Source of the DNA: Ophiura sarsii
Lineage: Eukaryota > Echinodermata > Ophiuroidea > Amphilepidida > Ophiuridae
NCBI GenBank assembly: GCA_035610835.1
Contig: CM069445.1
Location: forward strand, 80,549,786-80,613,785
Length of the DNA stretch: 64,000 nt
Direction of reading: 5' to 3'
Part shown: piece after piece, positions 35,232 through 42,899 of the stretch
Layout of the letters: each line of letters starts with the position of its first letter
Position numbering within the stretch: position 1 is the stretch's first letter
The notes under the pieces: model-generated
The model's input: only the letters and a program-made list of their open reading frames with translations
What the model was told of the DNA's origin: nothing
Databases searched by the model: none
Translations under genes and position numbers: made by a program

Positions 35232-35584
35232 TTAAAGGTAGATGTTCCGATTTTCAACTTGAAGTTTCCTATTCGACATAAAAGGTCATCCTCAAAAAAG
35301 TCGTATTCCAAAGTTTGAGTTGAATAACTCTAATGGTTCTTATTTTAGACGCACAAGATGCCGTGAAATGTGCCCATTGAGTTGTACACACACTATATTG
35401 GTGGTTACCACTTTTCGCGGTAATTCGATGTTATTTCACCGATATCTTCGTAATCATACTGATTTGGACCGTCAAATTTCAGTATGTTAATCAGAAAAAT
35501 ATGATCTTTCATATGATATGAAAATCTCCATATGTTTGAGAAAAATCTGTGTTATGAAAATGTGATCGGGTAATCTATCTTTAA
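35232..35584. mobile_element. TTAA-flanked MITE family D, copy 1 (353 bp with TTAA)
   Basis: TTAAAGGTAGATGTTCCGAT at the left and ATCGGGTAATCTATCTTTAA at the right are inverted ends with TTAA on both sides. It aligns in reverse with 39284-39637: shared blocks are TTTTCAACTTGA, AAAGGTCATCCT, CCAAAGTTTGAGTTG, GGTTCTTATTTTAGA and ATGTGCCCATTGAGT. No coding capacity. Confidence 0.82.
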
Positions 35585-35599
35585 CAGATGGGGCATAGA

Positions 35600-35835
35600 G
35601 AATGAAGTGACTCATTTTTATTACACTCAAATGTATCCTATTGTGTCATATTCGGCAGGAAAATGAATCCAAATAGTGACTCAATTAGAGAATACACAGT
35701 GAGTTGACTCATTCTAAAATAGAATATGAGTCTTTTGATTCATTTAAGACATAATATAGTCTGAGTCTTATGGCTTGTCAAATGAGTACAAGTGAGTCAA
35801 ATGACTTAGATAGAATGAAAAGTGTGTTACTGTGG
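35600..35835. promoter_or_regulatory. Cluster of TGACTCA / TGAGTCA sites (right)
   Basis: AP-1-like TGACTCA or TGAGTCA occurs near 35608, 35676, 35706 and 35796, with several GAGTC half sites between (ATATGAGTC, CTGAGTC). It mirrors the cluster at 32.7 kb, so the presumed gene lies between two such clusters. An ancient inverted repeat is an alternative explanation. Confidence 0.35.
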
Positions 35836-36507
35836 AGACAAGCTAAAGACTTTAGACACAGAGACTCAGTAAATATTATGTGTAAGTAGCTAGCTTAAGC
35901 GAAGTTATGAGGGAGGAGGTAGACCTTATTGAAAGACTCTCGTTGATATATTATTTGTAAGAAATGAGCTAATCCCAAATTAGAATATAGTTTGACGCCC
36001 AGTCTTTGCATCATCATCTTGTTTGTACTCCCTTCAACTTAAAGAAATCACTAGAAACTTCTGGTCGCTTTCCTTCCATGATTAATTGTATTCACCCGAT
36101 ACTACATACTCCAAGATTACAGAGCAATTTTTAAGGACGGTATGCATATTACATGCTGGTGTATTATATAATTCCGAGAGTGTGTATATTTCATATTGGG
36201 ATAATTGTTTTTGTAGTCAACCAGATTTCGATCTATATGTATACATGTTCACCGAAAATGACTTTTGCCACCTAGCGCCTCCAAATAGAGAGTCACATTT
36301 ATTATTAAGTTCTTGATAAATCGATTACGGGGGAAGTTAACAGTCTTTAAGTCCCGATGTGAATCACCATATAGCTGGGGAGCGGAGGCCCATTTTTAGG
36401 GTTTTTTGGTCCCGGTAAGCTGGCACAGAGAGACATATACCAAAATGTTCCTTGACGTCTGTAGCATACAACCTAGGTGGACATCCTTGCCAACTCGGGT
36501 GTTAAGT

Positions 36508-36994
36508 TGAACTTTGACCTTGATTTAGGGTCAAAGTTCACATGTGTTTCAATGGAACGTCAAAACTTAAATTAAACATGGGAAAAAAAATATATATTGA
36601 CCATAAAACGTATATCATATTGTTTGGCTGACTGTTTAGTACAACAAAAAAACCACAATCACAGCTTTAATTGTCGATCAATACTTTTTGACCTATGACC
36701 TTTTAAAAATGACATGTCAGCAAAAAACTACCATTTTTTACCGTTTTTCACGAAATTGGCCAATAATGACATGTAATCATTATTTTCAAAATATTGTTGG
36801 CCCTTGGATGATCGGAATACATCTAATATTGCTGGTTGATATACCTACTTTGATTTTAAGACAATTATTTAATCTACCGGCAATTCAGTTGCCATAGCAA
36901 CCACCATTTATGTCTAAATAATGTCTAAATTTTACTCCCTTTTGACCTACTTTTGACGTTTATGGAGGCCATTTAAGTCTGTTGCCATGACAAC
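36508..36994. promoter_or_regulatory. Nuclear-receptor DR1 sites and two RFX X-boxes
   Basis: TGAACTTTGACC (36508-36519) and GGTCAAAGTTCA (36529-36540) are perfect inverted copies of an HNF4-type DR1 element, 9 bp apart. TGACCTATGACCT (36689-36701) is a perfect DR1 of AGGTCA half sites. GTTGCCATAGCAAC (36888-36901) and GTTGCCATGACAAC (36981-36994) fit the RFX X-box consensus. No exon is near, so this would be a distal element or a transposon-borne cluster. Confidence 0.35.
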
Positions 36995-37130
36995 AGCACA
37001 CCATTGATATTCGAAATTTATCTTAATATAAAGTACATTGATATACCAACCTTAAAACATAGTTTATCATTTCTCAATGAGTTACAATATTTTTTTAAAG
37101 AAGGAAAAAGTGGAATTTTTGCCGTTTTTT

Positions 37131-38137
37131 TTCTAGATGCGAATAACCCTGTCCAAGTATGCTGTGTACTGATATCAGTAAGCCAGTGGGTAGCTAGATG
37201 CGAATAACCCTGTCCAAGTATGCGGTGTACTGATATCAGTAAGCCAGTGGGTAGCTAGATGCGAATAACACTGTCCAAGACCCCGTACACACTATAAAAT
37301 CGCTTCATTCAATGAACATTAGTTGATCTTCATTAGTTAATGAAGGGAGCGTACACATTACTACCAAATCGCTTCATAGCTTCATTCAATGATCATTAGT
37401 TGATCTTCATTAGTTAATGAAGGGAGCGTACACATTACCAAATCGCTTCATTGAATTAAGATTGACCCCATACACACTATAAAATCGCTTCATTCAATAA
37501 ACATTGATCTTCATTAGTTAATGACGGAGCGTACACACTACCAAATCGCTTCATTGAATTAACATGTATCATCATCGAAAGAACCTCTTTAGCATCATTG
37601 GATGAAGATTAGTTTTGCTTCATTCGATGAAGGTAAGAGCGTACACACTACACATTTCATTAGTTGATCTTCATTAACGCTTCATCCAATGAAGGGATTT
37701 TTGGTAGTGTGTACGGGGTCCAAGTATGCGGTGTACTGATATCAGTAAGCCAGTGGGTAGCTAGATGCGAATAACTCTGTCCAAGTATGCTGTGTACTGA
37801 TATCAGTAAGCCAGTGGGTAGCTAGATGCGAATAACTCTGTCCAAGTATGCTGTGTACTGATATCAGTAAGCCAGTGGGTAGCTAGATGCGAATAACTCT
37901 GTCCAAGTATGCTGTGTACTGATATCAGTAAGCCAGTGGGTAGCTAGATGCGAATAACTCTGTCCAAGTATGCTGTGTACTGATATCAGTAAGCCAGTGG
38001 GTAGCTAGATGCGAATAACTCTGTCCAAGTATGCTGTGTACTGATATCAGTAAGCCAGTGGGTAGCTAGATGCGAATAACTCTGTCCAAGTATGCTGTGT
38101 ACTGATATCAGTAAGCCAGTGGGTAGCTAGATGCGAA
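37131..38137. repeat. 61-bp tandem array, about 9 copies, interrupted by a transposon
   Basis: Unit: GCGAATAACTCTGTCCAAG, TATGCTGTGTACTGATATC, AGTAAGCCAGTGGGTAGCTA, GAT. The copies after 37766 are essentially identical, which means recent amplification or gene conversion. The third unit is broken at CTGTCCAAG by the 440-bp element at 37280-37719 and resumes at CCAAGTATGC. Confidence 0.95.
37280..37719. mobile_element. 440-bp inverted-repeat transposon in 61-bp array, 5-bp target duplication
   Basis: The left end ACCCCGTACACACTA and right end TAGTGTGTACGGGGT are perfect inverted repeats, and CCAAG is present on both sides (37275-37279 and 37720-37724). Neighbouring units of the array give the empty site, so the 5-bp duplication is directly visible. 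The interior repeats the end-like motif (CCCCATACACACTATAAAAT at about 37468) and several inverted TTCATT.../AATGAA blocks, meaning internal duplication. No frame; non-autonomous. The 5-bp duplication excludes TA, TTAA and 8-bp families; superfamily is unknown to me. Confidence 0.92.
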
Positions 38138-38199
38138 AAACCCATGAGTCTTCTGTTGCATAATCTAATGTAAAACGAATTAGGGTTGGATTGTGATCT

Positions 38200-38364
38200 C
38201 AATAAGTTTGGAATCACCATGAGAAATGCATTAGAATAAGTATAAACATATCTCGTATTGGTTCAGTAATTCTTGCGATAAACTTTGAAAGTTGGGAAAG
38301 GTTTTTAAAAAATCTGTTTTGTATAATTGTAAAACTAATACTATAGCCGCGTGGAAACCGTTAA
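38200..38364. mobile_element. TTAA-flanked MITE family B, copy 3, reversed and truncated
   Basis: In reverse orientation it shows GGAATCACCATGAGAAATGC, TTGGTTCAGTAATTCTTGCG, AAAGTTGGGAAAGGTTT and ends GCCGCGTGGAAACCGTTAA (TTAA 38361-38364). The outer part of the other end is missing. Its TTAA is directly shared with the next element. Confidence 0.75.
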
Positions 38365-38491
38365 GGTCCGTTCATACTCGCGTCGTTGCGCGTCGCCGAC
38401 GTCGCCGGATGAAAGTTGACATTGCTTCTACTCGTGAGTCGATATCCGTCGACGTCGTGCGATGCGCAACGACAGGAGTATGAACGGACCT
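38364..38491. mobile_element. MITE family C, copy 2 (128 bp, TTA duplication)
   Basis: AGGTCCGTTCATACTCG and CGAGTATGAACGGACCT-type ends (GGAGTATGAACGGACCT at the right) are inverted, with TTA on each side (38361-38363 and 38492-38494). The interior is GC-rich (GTTGCGCGTCGCCGACGTCG) and symmetrical. TTA duplications are a feature of Harbinger-type elements, which is a possible origin. It inserted at the TTAA end of the previous element. Confidence 0.8.
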
Positions 38492-38694
38492 TTAGTCTTA
38501 GTTTTGTTGCACTCTTCTTATAGCCGTTAGAATAATCGCGATACCGATAGAGTGGGAATATTAGGATTTCTTATATTTCTCAACGTATGTATCAAGGTGC
38601 TGGCGGTTATCGGCATAATAAATCACAACGTCATGTCTTCCGCTCAAAAGATGCGACTCATAGGACAGGGTTTACGGTGTTATGGGTATGCATA

Positions 38695-38914
38695 CACACA
38701 GAAAACACTATGTAAAAAATTATGTAAATATAGAACTCCATAATTATTATGTAAGAGTTTACATAAAACATGTAATATATACCCAAGCTTGTGTAAATTC
38801 CTATGCAAAAGCTTAACACAACTGTTTTCATAGTATTATGGAGTTCTATTTTTACACAGATTGTGTATTTTTTACATAATTTGTGTAATTTTTTTACATA
38901 GTGTTTTCTGTGTG
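38695..38914. mobile_element. TA-flanked MITE family E, 220 bp
   Basis: CACACAGAAAACACTATGTA and its inverse TACATAGTGTTTTCTGTGTG form the ends, flanked by TA at 38693-38694 and 38915-38916. Further inward, AGAACTCCATAAT and ATTATGGAGTTCT are also inverted. AT-rich with no coding sequence; Tc1/mariner-like by its TA duplication. Confidence 0.85.
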
Positions 38915-39283
38915 TAACCATTTCTATATTTATTTGATGCTTGATCGTTCTAAGATATCGTATAATTAACAGTATGTTTAATTGTTAGTAACAGGATGCG
39001 TAGCATTCGGTAGTCTTACGTATGTCAATTCATTGCAAGAGGGTTTAGTGTAGTGTAGGAAGCACTGAGTTTGTCATTCTAGTTTCTCGGATTGTGAGCG
39101 GTTATTGGATGCCTTGATATTGATCATAGGTATAAACATGGGGTAGCCTATGTTATATATGCTTGCACGGTTTGTCTATACCGAGGAAGATTGTTAGAGC
39201 ACACTGTTTGGCGCCCGTCAGCCACGCAGTGAAGGCCTTGAAAACCCAAACTACGTTGACAGACAACACACAACAAATTTTGA

Positions 39284-39637
39284 TTAAAGGTGTACATGTT
39301 CCTATCACCTTTTTTTTAGCTATGATATTTTTTTCACATCAAGATATTTTGATATCAGAAGAATCCCCATATTTTTCTCATTATGTCTGTAAAATCTTAG
39401 GGGCCAGAAATGTTCCATTTAGATATTATAGGCTAAAATGTGGTGAATTACTGCCAAAGGTGGTTAATCACCCGCCAGTTTGTGTACTACTCAATGGGCA
39501 CATGTCTTGTGACCCTTTTCTTCTAAAATAAGAACCGTTGGAGTTATGCAACTCAAACTTTGGAAGGATGACCTTTCATGTAAAATAGAAAACATCAAGT
39601 TGAAAATTGGGCCAGCAATCAGAACATCTACCTTTAA
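39284..39637. mobile_element. TTAA-flanked MITE family D, copy 2 (354 bp with TTAA)
   Basis: Inverted relative to the copy at 35232. It starts TTAAAGGTGTACATGTTCC and ends AGAACATCTACCTTTAA. It shares GATGACCTTTCATG, CAACTCAAACTTTGG, TAAAATAAGAACCGTTGG and ACTCAATGGGCACATG in reverse. It supplies most of a 122-codon frame (39163-39531), which is therefore not a gene. Confidence 0.82.
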
Positions 39638-40131
39638 GTGACTTGCTAGAATATTTCACCAGGAATCATGATATATTGAATATCAAATTCAAATTGGCTC
39701 CTGGTTAAAACAAAATTCCTTCCTGGTTCAATTAAAATGAAGTGTTTTGTTCTTGTTTCACTCAAATCAACCTTGCCGGCAACCACGATACATTATGCGA
39801 ACGCGCCACCTCGTTTATTTACTCTCGAAACTTCATGATTATTATTTATATAATATATGCATACCTTATGACTTGATAAAGATTGCGTTGTTACATTCTG
39901 TACTAATGACATACAAATATGTGCATTTTTGTTAACATTACACAAATAAGACTACGACAGTTGTATAACCCATGACCTGCTATAATTCAAACATGGCACA
40001 AATATGAAAGTATCTTTGTCTAAATAGGGATATTATTCTAGTATTTAGAACCTTTTGTTTACAGATATTAACAGTACAGATATTAACAGTATGCCATAGT
40101 TATTACATAACCATTAACTATTTGTCTATTT

Positions 40132-40553
40132 GAAACTGCATCATTTGTTATTCAAATGGCCACTGCTTCATCAATATTGGTGATATTGTGACAAATGAGG
40201 TGTCAAAAATACGCAGGAAAAAATGCCGTTTTTCCCCATATTTATTAAGGGTCTTAGGAATTAAACACAGGGTTTCTCGAAAAAAGTGGTTACTATATAA
40301 TTGTTGTGCAGTGTTTATATGCGTTAATAGTGTTAATATTGGCGCTTGATTTATAATGCTGATTCTTGTCAATTTTCAGTGCCCAGAGACCATGATGTTT
40401 ATAGTACTGAAATTACATGATAAAAATGACCCACATGTTTGAATTTTTCCGTGAGAAAGGGGTAAGGCTTATAGTTTAAGTATCATACGTTTATTTTATT
40501 GACACATGTCACGGTTCAGAGATTTTCAATGGTTGCAGGTATTTATTGAATGC
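40132..40553. mobile_element. Mariner-type element, 5'-truncated copy
   Basis: Aligns over its full length with 27271-27697 in the same orientation: CATTTGTTATTCAAATGGCC, ACAAATGAGGTGTCAAAA, AGTGCCCAGAGACCATGATG, GAATTTTTCCGTGAGAAAGG and GGTATTTATTGAATGCCC. The left terminal repeat is missing and the right end lacks the last CTCG. Confidence 0.85.
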
Positions 40554-40559
40554 CCATGA

Positions 40560-41110
40560 TGTGTCTTAAAAATGCAACTGGTAAACGCAGAGGCAGGTTG
40601 ATAGATACAAGAGCGATATACAGTGACATTCATGTAGCGGAGAAAGGTAAATATAATCTGCAGCGCATGCGCTACTTCATGTACATGTAAGTATGTAAAG
40701 ATATATATTTGTATGAATATTCTGTTAGAGTCGCCATCAAACTTCAAATGTCAGTGTTTCTGCATAATCCGTTGATAAGTGTCCATATGTGACGCCATAT
40801 TATACATTAATAAGTTCTCAAAATTGTCATAATGTCTGATATAAAACACTGAATATTAGTACACCGCGTAATCGATGAAAATAATACACACTCGTTAATA
40901 GCCAAGTGTATTTTGAAGAAGAGTTTGACGGATATCAACCAGTTCATAACGTTATTAATGACGTGCGTGATTTGAACTCTTCTTTACGGGCCGCTGAAAT
41001 TGCATATTATGTATTTCCTTGATGACAACTCCGCCGTATTCTAACTGTCCGTCACTTTTATGATCACATCCTTCTGGTTTAGTCAAAAGCAAAAGGAAGA
41101 TATTTCTTAT
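40560..41110. other. No gene recognised
   Basis: Contains YY1-like GCCAT motifs (GTCGCCATCAAAC, GACGCCATATTA near 40731 and 40791) but no exon or repeat that I could support. Confidence 0.35.
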
Positions 41111-41114
41111 TTTT

Positions 41115-41306
41115 TTATTCTTCTTTTCCTCGACCGCTTTCCTTTTTGGCTCCGGTGGAGTACGGTTTTCCTGTCATGAATATCGCTTGCAGCGATGTCT
41201 GCCGGGTGACACGCCGCTGAAATCCGTTGAGGCACGTTAGTTCACCAGACAATATGTCGAGATTGTCTCTTATTCTTGTTAGAAAATTCTCTTCAGATCC
41301 GGTTTT
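41115..41306 (-). CDS. Candidate terminal exon, up to 63 residues, unrecognised
   Basis: A minus-strand frame in DNA clearly GC-richer than its surroundings reads RIRDNLDILSGELTCLNGFQ, then RRVTRQTSLQAIFMTGKPYS and TGAKKESGRGKEE, ending in TAA (41117-41115). A likely acceptor is TTTTCTAACAAG, about 30 bases after the upstream in-frame stop, preceded by a branch-like CTAAC. The basic, charged tail is typical of a C-terminus. An opposing frame on the plus strand is also open here, so strand is not certain. I do not recognise the family and found no upstream exon. Confidence 0.3.
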   Translation of the reverse strand, partial: KTGSEENFLTRIRDNLDILSGELTCLNGFQRRVTRQTSLQAIFMTGKPYSTGAKKESGRGKEE

Positions 41307-41627
41307 TCAAAGGTGAAGTCAAGCAAAAATTATGAATATTATTGTACACTGATAAATCAGATATCAAATAAAAACAGTATGTCAACTTTGATTTTGTCAG
41401 ATTTTATAAATTGTTCTGTAATGTTATCTATACGAATGTACTGTAAAACTTCCAACACATTCGTACCTTAACATGAGCATTACGCTACAATGAGTATTAA
41501 TAGTAACATGGTAAATCGTGAATTCTGTGAACACCGAATACCCCATAGTCCGTCCGTTGAGCTACATATCATCATCTGATGGCGTTTTATAAAGTTAGTT
41601 CATGCATGGTTGCACGCTTTCACCTGT

Positions 41628-41680
41628 GAACCAATCGGATAAATGAGCATGTGCATGGCGCGTTATTTAAAAGCACGCTG
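41628..41680 (+). promoter_or_regulatory. CCAAT plus TATA-like motif
   Basis: AACCAATCGG (about 41630) is followed 30 bp later by GTTATTTAAAAGC (about 41662), and a second inverted CCAAT (GATTGGCT) lies at about 41756. There is no convincing ORF within 200 bp downstream, so this may be a non-coding first exon or chance. Confidence 0.25.
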
Positions 41681-42254
41681 CCTTTGAACTTGCGACAAGT
41701 CTACGTCTATCTCTTCTCACTTACTGTGTCGTTTAATTTTGTCGGACTCAGCCCTGATTGGCTACAGGGAATTCGGTTATGAAGTCTTGTGCATAACGCT
41801 ACTATACAGAAATAGTAGTAAATGCTTTAACGGTGGATTGTGTTGTAGGATATTGTTGTTTTCTTAAAAAGGTTCATTGCATTTGCACTCTTTTTGGAAA
41901 CCGCAACGGAATAATCATATCCTTAATCTAATCCTAGCTGTGCAAGATTGTCTAGACACGAATAGTACACCAATTCGAAAACATTACAATAACATCAATT
42001 AATTAGTTCTGCCGAATACAAACATAATGCTACTGCGAGTCTTCATTTCTCGTATTGCCTGATGTAACGCAATGTAATATATACCTTAACAATTTGATCC
42101 TAAAACATCTCAAGATTCACATACATTCGGCAGCGTTTCAACATAGATAACATTATTCTAACCTATTATTCAATAAATAGCCTCGGTAGCTTCTTGACCT
42201 TTGTAGTTAAAAGTAAATACCCGCTGTCCATTATTTTGCCGCGTAAATGAAATA

Positions 42255-42315
42255 GTCCGCCATCTTAATATGTGCATTATATAAGCTTACACTCAAAGTG
42301 CTGATTATTCCGCGC
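42255..42315 (+). promoter_or_regulatory. TATA promoter of the 42.4-kb ORF
   Basis: TATATAAG at 42278-42285 is followed about 25-30 bp later by GATTATTCCG, a plausible initiator region. A YY1-like CCGCCATCTT lies at 42258-42267. The presumed 5' leader of about 80 bases leads to the ATG at 42389. Confidence 0.4.
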
Positions 42316-42388
42316 CCTGCAGTGGTAAACACAGTGAGGGAATAGAATACTGCATGTTTAATGCAGACAGCGCAGGTATAGACTCTCT

Positions 42389-42691
42389 ATGGATTTAGGC
42401 CATATTCTACTGTGGTCTATGTTAGCTGGTCAGCTTATTCAGACAGCGTTATTAAGTCCGCCCTCTTCGTCTCTCGTGTCTTCTGCCCGCGAGTTAAACA
42501 CACCGTCCGGTTGGCTGCTGTCCGTTTCCACAACGAAAATGGGCACTAAAGATGAACGAAATAGACACTACACTCTGCAGGCATGCAACACCTTCAGGCC
42601 CATGTGGGAGGATGCGCTTCTCATGCTATCAAAACTCTCTAGTCAAATTCAGCAAACATTTCCTCCAGACAAGATCAAAACCAAATTCTGA
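42389..42691 (+). CDS. Candidate single-exon gene, 100 residues, possible secreted protein
   Basis: ATG at 42389 opens 100 codons to TGA at 42689. The N-terminus MDLGHILLWSMLAGQLIQTA is hydrophobic and could be a signal peptide or membrane anchor. It is followed by a serine/proline stretch, then a polar helix-prone part (MWEDALLMLSKLSSQIQQTF) with a single cysteine (QACNTF). Promoter-like sequence sits 100 bp upstream and AATAAA 22 bases after the stop, so all parts of a compact gene are present in order. The region is GC-richer than its surroundings. A second frame (42552-42887) overlaps and is judged a shadow. No family is recognised. It could also be chance, or the first exon of a longer gene. 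Confidence 0.35.
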   Translation: MDLGHILLWSMLAGQLIQTALLSPPSSSLVSSARELNTPSGWLLSVSTTKMGTKDERNRHYTLQACNTFRPMWEDALLMLSKLSSQIQQTFPPDKIKTKF

Positions 42692-42712
42692 CCCATTCCT
42701 GACGTTTACCCT

Positions 42713-42718
42713 AATAAA
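42713..42718 (+). terminator. AATAAA polyadenylation signal
   Basis: CTAATAAAAC lies 22 bases after the TGA of the 100-codon ORF, a usual but close spacing. Confidence 0.3.
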
Positions 42719-42899
42719 ACTATACATGTATGCGTATAAAGAAATTCAAAGCCGTTGCTACGGGTCAGTTGATGAGCCGAAGGATAGGAGAGGATGCCAG
42801 GCAGAGAGGGTTGTTTATTTCTCTTATCCAAACCGTACACCTTCTTTGCTATATTCCTTGAGGATGTTCAACTTAAACTCACACTAAAAAGGAAATAGA

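Noticed and set aside
39163..39531. 122-codon plus-strand frame
   Set aside because: Most of it lies in the TTAA-flanked MITE at 39284-39637, whose other copy is non-coding.
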